A DNA stretch of 64,000 bases from Flectonema sp. DT1601 (lineage: Eukaryota > Euglenozoa > Diplonemea > Diplonemida > Diplonemidae), in the NCBI GenBank assembly GCA_964019425.1, contig OZ025831.1:186001-250000 (forward strand), given 5' to 3'. This document shows positions 30,801-41,990 of the stretch, one piece after another. The translations under genes were made by a program, and so were the position numbers. Within the stretch, counting starts at the first letter, position 1; every line of letters starts with the position of its first letter. The notes below the pieces were generated by a model, which had not been told where the DNA came from, searched no databases, and saw only the letters and a list, made by a program, of their open reading frames with translations.

Positions 30801-31129
30801 CGTTTTTAGTGAGTTTTAAAAATCTATTTTTGTTTTTTTTTTTGAGAAAAGTATAAGTCGGATCAGACTCTGATTTATAATTGAGTGCGACACTCGTCTT
30901 GTTGTAGTTGGAGAGTTCACTGCTTCTGGTACCCCGCTGTATTAAAAAAAATAAATTAGATTTTCGATGCATCAAACACCAACAACAGCCAACTATCCTT
31001 TTTACACTATCAGTCCATTCTTTCTTTCTGAGTGGAAGACGCCTTCCCATTTAGCTTTTTCATTCTCTTTCGTTATATTTCTTTTTTTTTTTTTTTTAAA
31101 AAAACCCACCGAAGGTTCTTTCTATTTAT

Positions 31130-31163
<34 letters not shown>

Positions 31164-31708
31164 ATTTCCCCTCCCTCTGCCCCATGAAAATCATCACCTA
31201 CAAGGTAAGTGTGAATAAGCATTGCTAAGCCAGATGGATCAGAATGTGAATTAAAACTTACAAAGAGCTCTTACAGTGCAAAAACAGGAGCTAAACCAAC
31301 TGGATCCAATATATTTAAAAAAAAAAAAGATAATATAAAGAAGGAAAAAAAAAAAAGAAAGAAAAACACACTAACGTAACCGCATTTGATGCTTTGCATG
31401 TGAACATTGTAAAAGGACGGATTTGATGTAACTCTGTGACAGTGCACCATCACATGCTATCCGAAGTAGAAAAATACAACAGACCAACTCATCTGACTCT
31501 CTTCTCCCTGACAACAGGAGAGGTAAAATTTGACTACAGGTTTGATGTTATAGAGAGGTCTATCTCCCCTATTCCCTCCTCTCCCAATAAAAAAAAAATA
31601 AAAAAGAAATAAATAAATAAACACAGCGGAGGCTCATCTAGTGCTTTCATTTACAAATTGTCGTAGTATCGCGGTAGTAACAAAAAAGAAGTTTTAAAAA
31701 AAGAATAA
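30801..31708. other. Intergenic with long T runs
   Basis: 908 bp. T runs at about 31082-31097 and 31133-31159 (about 27 bases) and several A runs near 31318-31345. Plus-strand frames such as 30967-31161 are Phe low complexity. No gene supported. Confidence 0.6.
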
Positions 31709-32356
31709 CTACGCTGTGAGGAATTGATTCCACCAGATAGGTCGTTCGTTAGTTTCTCCAAATCGTTGACGTTGAATGTTAAAGAACTTTGTTTTTTGTG
31801 TGAATGGGGCACAATTAATCTCTTCTTGGTTATAAAAGTTACGGTTGCAACCAGGAATGTGATCTAGATGCTCTCTACAAAACATATCTAATCTAGAGTC
31901 CATGGTGTACGCAAGCGCATCAGCGTTAGCTTGATCGTAAGCGATACCTGCCCATTGTCTGAAGGATTCTTCGTCACGGATGTGAACTTGGTATCTTTTT
32001 ACTAATCTATACCACATCAAACCGTATATCGTAGTCAATGATAACAACCCAACTATTATCGCTGGTCCACCTCTAAAGATGGTTCTCGGTGTCATGAATG
32101 CCATTCTTGCTGCTGGAGCTCCACCGATTCCCAATCCAGTTGGTTTGTACAATCCAGGAACACCAGCTCTGTCTTCCCAAGATGGCTTAAAACTACCAGG
32201 ATATTCAGGCCATTCCATACCTCTAGGACCAAGAATACCAGCAGCATTCGCAGTTTCTGGGAGCGAAGATCCTTTTCTAACATACCACGGTTTTACATAC
32301 CATGCTCCACGAAAAAAACCTGGATTTTGAGCCTTATTTTCCCAAGAGTAACTCAT
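31709..32356 (-). CDS. Single-pass membrane protein, possibly a mitochondrial respiratory subunit
   Basis: 215 aa. The N-terminal 90 residues are Pro/Gly/Trp/Tyr-rich (NPGFFRGAWYVKPWYVRKG, LGPRGMEWPEYPGSFKPSWE). One membrane helix at about 97-117 (AIIVGLLSLTTIYGLMWYRLV) is followed by a basic-charged helix with RDEESFRQW and a C-terminus rich in Asn/Phe/Trp (RPIWWNQFLTA). The order (Pro/Gly-rich lead, R-G-G before a helix with IYG, charged helix) loosely resembles complex I subunit NDUFA13/GRIM-19. I rate that a guess. No splice-like AG lies near the ATG; instead an A run precedes it. Confidence 0.65.
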   Translation of the reverse strand: MSYSWENKAQNPGFFRGAWYVKPWYVRKGSSLPETANAAGILGPRGMEWPEYPGSFKPSWEDRAGVPGLYKPTGLGIGGAPAARMAFMTPRTIFRGGPAIIVGLLSLTTIYGLMWYRLVKRYQVHIRDEESFRQWAGIAYDQANADALAYTMDSRLDMFCREHLDHIPGCNRNFYNQEEINCAPFTQKTKFFNIQRQRFGETNERPIWWNQFLTA

Positions 32357-33324
32357 TTAAGTTTTTTTTTTTTTTTTTTGGATCCCTATGTTTTTTTTTT
32401 TTTTTTTTTTTGAGTTTTTTAATATAAAGTAAAGACATGAGAAGATATGAACGACAACACAAACAAGCTTATGATTTACATGATGGTTCCTGTGAGAGTG
32501 AAACACAATTGGATGTCTATTTCTGTATGCCTGATAAAGAGAATTGTATTGTTATTATTATTACTATTTTTACACACTCACATTGAGTACAAAGTTGAAG
32601 ACAGGTGGTAGTCTACCGTTTTCATTCTGTTCCTCTTTTAAAGACAAAATTAAAAACATCAGTTTTCCACCAAGTCGCATTAGAAACCATAAAAGATTGA
32701 CACAATAAAAAATAAAAACTAAACTCCCTGACTCCAACGCATACAGCACAAGTTTATTCACTCACATAGACTATTTTCTTTTTTTTTTTTGCTCCGTTTT
32801 TTTTTCTCACTAGACGTTAGAAAAATTCATGACATTCATCCTGACCAGAGGGTGGGAAAATTCGGCTGATGATGCCCCTACCCTATGCTGCATGTTGGGT
32901 CGTCTCGCGTTACTTTATTTTTGAAAACTCTTCTTTTTACCATCTGTGATAACACTTTTAAAAAAAAAAAAAAAAAAAAATTAATAAGGGGGAAAAAATA
33001 GTGCACAGATTTTTGCAAAAAAAAAAAAGTTAATTTATTTAGAAAAAATTTTAAATAAATACATGCTGATTATCTGTGTTTTTTTTTTTTTAATTTTTTT
33101 TTTTTTTTTCTTCATAAATGTGAGTACCGGCTACTAAAGAAGACTGTTACTGGTGTGTTGCATATTTATGTTTTATTAATAATGTGATATGCATACTGTG
33201 GCTTAGCATACGCAAGATGAGCAACACGCTGACAAGTTATTTTTATTTTTAATTATTTTTCTTTACATAAACAAAACAAACTAACACCACGAGGACCACC
33301 AAAACACAAAATAAAATATGGGGG

Positions 33325-33359
<35 letters not shown>

Positions 33360-34117
33360 TAAGTTCCTGGTATCAAAGGTATCAAATATAACTCTTTTTT
33401 TTGATGTACACAGGACATGATAATGATTATTATTCATAGTTGTAGCGCCCAAGGGTAATAAACAACCGAGATTATGAGAGGTCGAGGTCAGTTATCATCA
33501 TTATCACCTTCTTGTCAAAATTAACAACAGGGTTGGTTTTTTTTTTTTTTTTTTTTGGCGCAGGAAAAAAAAAGAACCCCTATTTCTTATGGGCGCCACA
33601 ACCACGATTTCTTAGACCCATTGATTATATATATCACTTAATACACGTAAAGAAAAATTATTAAATTGACACAAACAGATGTGTCCACAACATGAAAGAG
33701 CTGACTCACGCTAGTAGAGCGTTTTTTTTTTTTTTTTTTTTTTTCTCATCTCTCTTCAGTTATCAGTGAAAAGGGATATATCAGTGTTATCAAGAAACAC
33801 AATAGACTCCCATAAAAAGTAAGTTTTTTTTTTGCTTTTTTTTTTTTTTTTTTTTTTTGTATTGTTGAAAAAAAAGTAGATAAGAGACGCAATTAAAAAA
33901 AGAATTTTTTGGTTGATTGATTGTCACATTGAACTACCTGAGATGTAGTAAAAATGCAACGACACCAATACAGGTGCCTTATAGTAAAAAAGCTCACAAA
34001 AGAATGGCTTAAAAGAGATTTTTCCAAATAAAAACAACTAAATCAGAACTCATCTCAACAGCTTTAAGAAATTATTATTTAATAAGTACTTCGGGTGATC
34101 AGAAGGGGAAAGGAGAG

Positions 34118-34162
<45 letters not shown>

Positions 34163-35327
34163 ATTTGGCACAACGAAACAGAAACTTGCTTGCTCTCAAG
34201 TGATTTTTTTTTTTTTTTTTTTTTTTCCGATAGAAAGAGAATCATAGCAGCGTATAGTTCATTTCTCTATTTTCAGAATTCCAAACCAATTGTGCACAAA
34301 TAAAATAAAATTACTGAACTCCTGTACGCACCTTTTTTTTTTCTTTTTCTCTTTTTTTTTTTCCCCTCCTGTTTTCACTACTAAGTGGGGAAAGCAACAC
34401 GACATATCCAAGAAAAAGAAAAAAGAAAAGGCTTAAAGATGGTAGCATCCATTTGGGGGATCAAAGACCTCGCCAACAGATATATATAACAGCTTTAGCC
34501 TGATGGTAATTTCTTGATTTTCATTGGCCTCCAGCGGATTATCAAAACTGACATTTAAAAAAAAGAGTACAAAAAGATCGAAATAAACAGTAGCAACAAC
34601 CAACCCGGATCAAAAACAGTAATAAAAAAGCAGCTCGTAGAAGACACGAACAAGAGATAGCCAAGCAACAGCTTCGCACGTCAGCATGTTGACTCCTCGT
34701 TGGACATATCTAAAAACTCCTTCACATCAGTGAATCTATTTCTTGGTCGCAGATCTTCCGTACCGTGAGAACATTCCTTGTAACGTTTTACACGAAAAAA
34801 AGAATAATTCAGTATGTCTATCAATCATAATATAATTATATAACGCACCCAGTGCTTGAGAGAGGGAAGAAGAAAAAAAAAAAAAAACAAAGAGGGGGGT
34901 TTGAATGCTTGAATTTTTAAAAAGGGGGAAAAAAAAGAGACATAAAAAAAAAAAATTTTTTTTTCTTCGCACAGTAAAAAAAAAAAAAAAAAAATCAATA
35001 ATATTATAAAAAGAACTGCGAGCGTAATTTGATGCAGATTAATTGGATTTTGTCATCCTACGCTGAGCAGTAGCTTAGAAGAGTACTGCGAAAGAGATTA
35101 AACACCACCATGAGCAACTTGTCATTGTATTCTACATCAGTCACCAAAGGGGCGGAAGAAACAACAAGTTCGAGAAAGCTAACTATTTGACAATAACATA
35201 ACGACGAGTTTTTTTTTCTTTTTTTTCCCCCTTTCTTGACCGCCACACTTGCCCAGTCACTAAATTTAAGCATGGTAAGTGAAGACGGGGGACTATTAAA
35301 AACTTTTTTTTTTTAAATAATAGGTAT

Positions 35328-35358
<31 letters not shown>

Positions 35359-35673
35359 GGAGCTAAATTGGGGTGAAACTTTGACAATGGGAAAATATAT
35401 TAAAAAACAACATTAATATCAAGTATTTGGGGGAAAAGAAAAAAAAAAAAAAAAACAGCGCATAGCGGCGAGAACATTCGCCAGAGTAGCTAACAACGAT
35501 AAGGACGGGGGGGCTATCATCTTTAGCAAGGCATCTGTTCATTCGCATCAAGGGTCAGTGGGGCAAGCAAGATTTCTTAAGCGAAGTCTCTAAAAGAAAA
35601 AAAAAAACGAAACATGTTGACAACTATTGTATTGTGAGTCTTCAGTCCTAGCAACGTTGATTCATCATTTTGT
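32357..35673. other. Largest gene-free gap, homopolymer-rich
   Basis: 3.3 kb with no supportable gene. A or T runs of 15-40 bases recur, e.g. about 32392-32411, 32960-32980, 33329-33353, 33722-33744, 33838-33858, 34121-34160 (about 38 A), 34204-34226, 35331-35358. On the minus strand at about 32577-32640 a short open piece, NENGRLPPVFNFVLN, ends at a GTGAGT donor-like site, and an acceptor-like TTTATCAG lies at about 32530. This may be part of a small multi-exon gene I could not complete. No tRNA or snRNA recognised. Confidence 0.5.
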
Positions 35674-38124
35674 TTATTGCAGTCGGATGTTGGAGCCGGT
35701 AGCACCTTGCATAAAACGAACACCTGGTGGCTTCAGTTTATCACCAGTGTGAGGTTTTTTTAACGAAGTCCCTAAGACATTGTTACTGTGCTTGCGTGAT
35801 GGTCCCAGATGGGGTGATCTCGGGGAATGCGCTAAGATCGTATTCGCATCACCCGCTAATTTAGTCATGTATTCCTCACTAAAATGGGTCTTCCAAGCTG
35901 CGTTTGTTTCGTCCAACATATATTGTAAATCTGGTTCGTTAACCGGTAATTCTAAGTTCATGTGTTGTCCCTTTGCATATGTATCAACTGTATACTTGTA
36001 TTGTTTTGGTAAACATTGATGAACTCTTGCTGTCCCCTGAATCCCCATGCTTGGTAGAAATACAGACCCAGGTTCACAAATGTTTAAACAAAAGTAACGC
36101 AAATAACGTTCTCTTGATAAATGCCAATTTATTATAAGGTCATTGCTGTACGCTGTTATCTCATCAATAAAGGCAAGTGAACGAGGGGCTTCTTGAAGTA
36201 GATCGAGGGAACACTCAACGTCGACATCGCACACAGGGACAGCGTTTTTTGGTTGAGGACCTTCTCTTTTAACAAACCAACTATAGCTTAGTCGAGGATT
36301 TGGATTCTTTCCTTTATGAGTTTGGTTATAGGCTTCGACTTCTGAGTCCCATAATTCAGAGCTAATCTGGTATGGCGTACCTGGTTTTTGAATATCGGCT
36401 TCAGACCTTGTGATTGGATCGAAAAAGTCAGGATAATCTAGTACCTGTGGATAAGGCAGGTGACCTACAATGCGAATATTGTTATCAGCCATATCCTTAG
36501 CAAATGATGCTGGATTCGTCACGTGAGCGTACAACAGAAACAACACATCTAATGGTGGAACAATACTTTCATCACCATTCGGGTTTGGGTGAAGCTCTGG
36601 AGTCCGAGATCCCAATATGTATTTCAAATAAAATTGATATCTCTCAACAGAAATTTCCAAGTCTTTTGTTATAAATTCCCTGCAGGCAGACAACGTCTTC
36701 ATCAGGTCGACATGTAAACAGGTCTCATGTTCCCATTCTACTCCGATGTCAATTTTTAATGTCCCATCGTTTAGAAGAGATTTAAATGATTTAGGTATTG
36801 AACCAGACGGTGAAAACAAACCCTCTTTAAGAGTAACTCCATTCAACGAAACTAATGGAAGGGCACATAACTGTGCAGGAATTCTGTTTCTGTAGATAAC
36901 ACTCTTCTCTTGTGGTGATTCCTTCTTATCTGCCCAACGCTCGTATGAGAAGTGTTTTAGATTTGGTAGTTTGACGATGGCATCAAATGAACGATAAGAA
37001 GGTTCGAAAGTAACAGGATTTCCAACTAAAAATAACTCCTCGATATTCTTACCAAGAATTGATTGAGGTAATGGAGTCAGAGCCTCATAAGAAAGATCAT
37101 TTCCCGCAACGTCCAACGACGTTATTGTTTTTGATTCCAACCAATCGACCGGAAACGACGTCAATCCACAATTCCTCGCTACTAAATTCTTTATTGTCGC
37201 TGTTCCCTTAAGCAGAGCTTTCCAATTATCAATACCGGGATTATTACTAACGTCGAGATGCTGCAATTGAGGAAGCTCAGCAATCACATGAGGTACTAGC
37301 TTTAACTGACAACCACTTAGTATTAAACTCTCGAGAGAAGGCACAGACGCTAACGGAGCAAAATCAAAGATTTGATTCTCACTAAGGTTAAGGGTTGCTA
37401 GACTATGACAATCTCTTATAGGCTCAGGAATTATTCTGTATTGACATGCAATTAGTTTTAACTTAGTTAGAGTAGTGATGCTTTGTATTCCTGTACCATC
37501 AGTTCGACCTAGTGAGATTGATTGATTATTTGACAAGTCTAAATCCGTGATTGAATGTGATCTCACAACTCCCTTTGGTATATTATCTAATCTGCATTCT
37601 CTTAATAAAAGAGTAGAGAGAGATTTCATATGTGCGATTGCTCCACATGATTCCACGACACTTGTTCTTGTTTTTGGTGTCCTAACGGGGTTTCCTGACA
37701 TGTCAAGTGTTGTTAGGTTTGGTAATGTTTTTAACACACCGGGGACATCTTTAAAAGTATTGTACGAAACATTCAACGTATCAAGGGAACTCCATGTCGT
37801 TGAAACATCATTCCCGATGTTCTTTATTCGGTTGTGAGACAAGTCTAACCTCTTCACGTGTTGTACATTCAAGAAGGTCGGCCATTCAGTCAATCCCTCT
37901 TGCGATACTACTAACGTTTCTCTTCCGTCTGGAACCTTATACTGACTGATGTCTTTTTTCCCTCCCAATGCCGTTGGTTGATTTGTCTTTAGAGATGTCA
38001 AAACATTGTTTAATTCTTCATTGTCACTCTCGTTCAGCTTCTTCCGTGGAGGTGGTGAATTGGGCGACGATCCATGTGATTGAGAACGTTTACTCTCCGC
38101 CTCAGAACTGGAGCAGCTGCCCAT
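35674..38124 (-). CDS. N-myristoylated leucine-rich-repeat protein with DUF1399-like C-terminus
   Basis: 816 aa, single exon. MGSCSSSE is a textbook N-myristoylation signal with a palmitoylatable Cys3, predicting attachment to the inner membrane face. About ten LRRs run from about 70 to 400 (VKRLDLSHNRIKNIG, LTTLDMSGNPV, ITDLDLSNNQSI, LATLNLSENQI, LQHLDVSNNPGI, ITSLDVAGNDL). From about 470 on, WEHETCLHVDLMKTLSAC then PPLDVLFLLYAHVTNPASFAK matches the DUF1399/glycine-rich domain pattern (VPPLD..W..H..NP..Y..D). A second copy-like segment, FLPSMGIQGTARVHQCLPKQYKYT, lies at about 705. The family's Trp/His pair is only partly kept. The tail is basic. TTTTCAATCAG lies 11 nt before the ATG. LRR calls are firm; DUF1399 is moderate. 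Confidence 0.8.
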   Translation of the reverse strand: MGSCSSSEAESKRSQSHGSSPNSPPPRKKLNESDNEELNNVLTSLKTNQPTALGGKKDISQYKVPDGRETLVVSQEGLTEWPTFLNVQHVKRLDLSHNRIKNIGNDVSTTWSSLDTLNVSYNTFKDVPGVLKTLPNLTTLDMSGNPVRTPKTRTSVVESCGAIAHMKSLSTLLLRECRLDNIPKGVVRSHSITDLDLSNNQSISLGRTDGTGIQSITTLTKLKLIACQYRIIPEPIRDCHSLATLNLSENQIFDFAPLASVPSLESLILSGCQLKLVPHVIAELPQLQHLDVSNNPGIDNWKALLKGTATIKNLVARNCGLTSFPVDWLESKTITSLDVAGNDLSYEALTPLPQSILGKNIEELFLVGNPVTFEPSYRSFDAIVKLPNLKHFSYERWADKKESPQEKSVIYRNRIPAQLCALPLVSLNGVTLKEGLFSPSGSIPKSFKSLLNDGTLKIDIGVEWEHETCLHVDLMKTLSACREFITKDLEISVERYQFYLKYILGSRTPELHPNPNGDESIVPPLDVLFLLYAHVTNPASFAKDMADNNIRIVGHLPYPQVLDYPDFFDPITRSEADIQKPGTPYQISSELWDSEVEAYNQTHKGKNPNPRLSYSWFVKREGPQPKNAVPVCDVDVECSLDLLQEAPRSLAFIDEITAYSNDLIINWHLSRERYLRYFCLNICEPGSVFLPSMGIQGTARVHQCLPKQYKYTVDTYAKGQHMNLELPVNEPDLQYMLDETNAAWKTHFSEEYMTKLAGDANTILAHSPRSPHLGPSRKHSNNVLGTSLKKPHTGDKLKPPGVRFMQGATGSNIRLQ

Positions 38125-39933
38125 GGATCGCGTACCTGATTGAAAAGAACAATTAAGAAGGATAAAAATAATAAATCAAACTCAACACATCTGCAGTGGG
38201 GGAAGGTATTAATGTCATCAGTGAAGTTTCGCAAGTGAATTCTAAAAAATACAACCTGCGTATTTCACAAAATGTCAGAAGGAATATTTGCTCAACAATT
38301 CGAATAGCCAGAGAGACAGAGATCAGGGAACACATGATAAAAAGGGGAGGAAAAAAAAGTGAGAAAGCTTGTTTTTTTTCCCCCATGTGCACCAAACTAG
38401 GCCTTGCAAAAAAAAGAAAAAAAGGCAGGTCGAGAGAAGAGCACAATTGTTGGGGGAGCGAACAACACCCCAACAATATTACCTCACGCGATCGCACAAG
38501 AACGAATTTTTTTCGCAAAAAAAAATAAAACAGAAGTAATAGTGTCTTTGTTAGTAATGAGATCCACGTCCCTTGTTCAAAAAAAACGGGAACACTAAAC
38601 TCGGAAAAATGTTTGATTTTAATTATGAAGTGTGCTTTTCTATAAAATAAAAAGCATTCGACTGAACATCATTTTTTTAATGAGAAAATCAACCAGAAAA
38701 AATTGACTATGGAATGAGCAATAATAAAGAAAAAAAAAAAAAAAAAAAAAGGAACGAAGGGGGAAGACTGTTTGATTAGGTTCATACGAAGGGGGGAAAA
38801 ACAAAAAAAACAAAAAAAAAAAGAAACGGAAAAACTTAAATTATTATACTCCTCATCATGTGTTTTGTCACATCTACGGTTGTGGACTCGTCAAAAAGGC
38901 AGGATAAAAAGAATAAGAAAAGGAGATGTCATTATTTTATCTATCATTGACAACCAGAGATAGTTTGGTACAAAAGCAAAACACAAAAAAAATGTCAGAT
39001 CCGAGGAATATGGCAGACAAAGTGTTTGCAAACAATGATAGAAAGAATAAAACAAGTGCACTAAATCAAAAATATAAAAAAAACTTTACACACATGATTC
39101 CATTGTACTTGTCTCTCTATAGAAGTCCACTACATATTACGCATTGCCGATACAGCAAACTACGAACCTTATCGAGTTTACTCCACAGAGCTACGATGCT
39201 TAGGACTGACGAGGCATTCTAGCTGTTTATAAATTTATCTGCATTGGTTTGGGGAAGCAGAGAGTGAAGGATCTTAGGACACGAAAGTTAGTTGCGCCTG
39301 CGTATCAAGTTCCTTCTAACAAGTAAACGGGGAACTAAAAAATCCCTATTTCAGTTACGAAATGAAATCCGACGGATTCAGAAGTTAAGCAAATAACTTA
39401 ATACAGAGTGTGTGAAGTGGGGGGAAAAAAATCAATTCTGAAAAGCTATCATCGACTTCCCAAGGAAGAGAGAGGAAGCGAAATGAAAGAAGCTCTCAAA
39501 CGGAGTTAGTAGGTAGGAAGAAGAAGAGGTTTCACACTAATCAAAAAATCGGATCTCAAAGGCAAGTAAGTAACAGCTATTAAAACACGAAAGAGAGAAG
39601 CAGCAATCTCTTTTTTAATGAAAAAGTGAAAACAAGATGAGTACAACAGCAGCATCTCGAAATCACAATTTTTTTTTTTTTTTTTTTTTTTCTATTCCAA
39701 AATTGGCGGAAAGTTAGTAATGTATTTCTTACATGAGCAAGAGGAATTTTATTTAAAAAAAAACAAAAAAAAATGAAAGAAATTTCAAAAACAAAATTGA
39801 AATGAATGCAACAAAACGAAACCAAACCAAACCACTTCACGTGAAATAAGAATTCACGTAAATGCCAAGATAAGAGAAAAACTTACTATTTAGAATCACC
39901 ACCTAGAGACATATATAACAATAAACAACAAAC
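38125..39933. other. Intergenic
   Basis: 1.8 kb. A runs at about 38730-38750 and 38808-38822 and a T run at about 39668-39690. Plus-strand frames at 38196-38528 and 38926-39222 lack any family features, and their codon content follows local composition. The stretch 39230-39570 has balanced composition but no frame or RNA that I can name. Confidence 0.5.
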
Positions 39934-40644
39934 TTAATAAAACGACGATGATAAATTTGCTTGCTTGCGCAACTTGTTTTTAATGAGCTGAACTTTCTCA
40001 GTGACCGCGAAGAAGTGAGAAGCCTTGTTGTGATCAGACTTTCGTGATATAGCCACCTGACCAGGATACCTACCAGACGGTCGGAATATGAAAGATCCTT
40101 GAGGTTTATCAGACAAGAAAGAAGCAGCAGTGTCAGCTGTAATTCCAAGAGCGACAACACCAATTCCACATAACCAGATCAAATCTGCACAGAGATCACC
40201 AATTGAAGGGGTTCCAAAGATGGTCATCAACTGCTGAAGTACAGTTCTATCAACGTAATCTGCTAGCGGAGTAGATGTAAAGTATCGCAAGTAATCAATG
40301 CAATCACCAACTTCAGGAACATCCTCACGTAACTGTTTCCATGATATCGATCCCGTTGATGGTACTGATATATCTTCTGTTTGAAACGTCGCAGTCACAA
40401 CTATCGGATGGTTTCTCTTTAATTCGTTCCATTCTAATTCAGTTGAACACACAATTGTATCTTTATCTTCATCGACGTAGGTAAGTTCATATTTTCTCTC
40501 GTGATTCCAGTTCTTTAATAATTTATCAAATTGTTCTAAAGTATCAGGCATTGGTATCCTTCTAACCTCACATCCACCGCCTTGTTTGATATATATTTTG
40601 ATTCCTTGCCGGGGAGTGTCCGTAAGTAAGTAGCTGGCAGTCAT
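39934..40644 (-). CDS. PB1 domain plus STAT-type SH2-like domain protein
   Basis: 236 aa. Residues about 13-80 form a PB1 domain: GIKIYIKQGGGCEVRRI, a basic first strand, then the acidic OPCA-type motif YELTYVDEDKDTIVCSTELEWNEL. Residues about 105-160 are helical (VGDCIDYLRYFTSTPLADYV). Residues about 160-225 resemble an SH2 domain of the STAT/linker kind: LIWLCGIGVVALGITADTAASF, then SDKPQGSFIFRPSGRYPGQVAISRK and SHFFAV, where the Arg in FIFRPS sits at the phosphotyrosine-binding position of FLVRES/FLLRFS. The combination suggests an adaptor that oligomerises by PB1 and binds phosphotyrosine. No transactivation domain is present. CTCTTATCCAG ends 11 nt before the ATG. PB1 is fairly sure; SH2 rests on pattern only. 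Confidence 0.65.
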   Translation of the reverse strand: MTASYLLTDTPRQGIKIYIKQGGGCEVRRIPMPDTLEQFDKLLKNWNHERKYELTYVDEDKDTIVCSTELEWNELKRNHPIVVTATFQTEDISVPSTGSISWKQLREDVPEVGDCIDYLRYFTSTPLADYVDRTVLQQLMTIFGTPSIGDLCADLIWLCGIGVVALGITADTAASFLSDKPQGSFIFRPSGRYPGQVAISRKSDHNKASHFFAVTEKVQLIKNKLRKQANLSSSFY

Positions 40645-41180
40645 TTTCCGACGTTCTGGATAAGAGAAATAAAATATATGTCTTCGCTGTTTATCTATAA
40701 TAGAAAATTCTCAACACGTCTATCCATATTTTTTTTTGTGTGTGCAATCAAAGAAATAAATTAAGTTTGGCAAACGTAACAAAACAAGACTCACAAAAAC
40801 AATGTATTTATATGTTCATTAATCAAGTGCTCAATCTGTGCCAGCTCTTTTTGAGATCGGGTGCGAAAAAATAAGAAAAAAATAATGGGACATGCCAAAG
40901 GGGGAAAATCCTCTTTTTTTTTTTTTTTTTTTTTTTTTCTTCTAAAAAAAACCTGCCATTAGGTTTGGTTAATATTTTTTTTTTTATAACAAAAATTTTT
41001 TTAAAAAAAAAAAAAAACGATATTGGGGAGAGCTTTTGTGCTTTTGCCACGTTTGGCGGCTGGGATTTTTTGTTAAGAAAAAAATAAATTAAAAAACAGT
41101 AAAAATAAATTAAAGCATGGTAGCAATTAGTAGGTAATAATATAATATAATATAATAACGGGGGTCTGGGGAAAGGGATG

Positions 41181-41215
<35 letters not shown>

Positions 41216-41666
41216 TTTCCCAATATCATTCCTGTCGGTATTGCACTCCGCTAGATACGAGGAAACAGCGAAAACACTAAACTAAAAAAACCTCAGTCAG
41301 AGAGGGCCAGCATTCTTGCAAGCACATGCTGATGTCTTTTTTTTTTTTTTTCCCCCTTCTCTAGATTGTGTCTTTCTTTTTTTTTTTTTTTTTTTTTTTT
41401 AAATCAATATTTTGTTTTCAGGAAAAGGTTAAGAAGGTCCCGAATGAGGAAAGTCAGGTCTAGGAAGAATGTCAGTTGCAGAAGGACGAATTAAAACAAA
41501 GTCGTCGAAAAGAAATAGATGTCCCCTTGAGATATAACGGCAAAATAACTTGCCTTCTTTTAGTGTAAAGAATAAAAGAATTAAAAAGTAAAAGAATGCT
41601 TTGCTACGATAGAACAGAAAGCGACACTAATAAAGGTAAGAACAGGGATGGAGATTGGGGAAAAAA

Positions 41667-41702
<36 letters not shown>

Positions 41703-41990
41703 AAAATTAAAACTAACTAGCTATTCAACACGATCGCATTATGCTGTGTTTTAATACTACACAGTTGCGTTTTTTTTTTTTATATCCATCCTCCGATTTA
41801 TTATTATTATTTTTTTTTATTTTATTTTTTTGCTTTTATTTAATTCTTCATTCAAAATTACTTGTTAGACTTTTTTTTTTTTTTTTTTTTTTTTGTAAAA
41901 TCTTTTTTTTTTTTTCTTCTTAACCATCTGTTCAGGTTATGAAATTAGCCCAGTTGTCAGTGTTCCAATATCGACAACACACACAACGCA
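40645..41990. other. Intergenic with very long T runs
   Basis: 1.35 kb between the HECT ligase 3' end and the PB1-SH2 gene. T runs at about 40914-40938, 41184-41214 (about 30), 41377-41400 and 41671-41698 (about 28), plus an AATAT microsatellite at about 41137-41156. No gene. Confidence 0.6.

Noticed and set aside
32480-32770. Small membrane-protein gene on the minus strand
   Set aside because: A donor-like and an acceptor-like site exist, but no exon set gives a convincing start, stop and family match.
34440-34740. tRNA or snRNA in a homopolymer-free patch of the large gap
   Set aside because: No cloverleaf with a GGTTC-type arm and no snRNA landmark could be found by eye on either strand.
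38196-38528. Plus-strand frame of 110 codons near the LRR gene start
   Set aside because: Lys/Arg low complexity driven by A runs, overlaps further frames, no family features.
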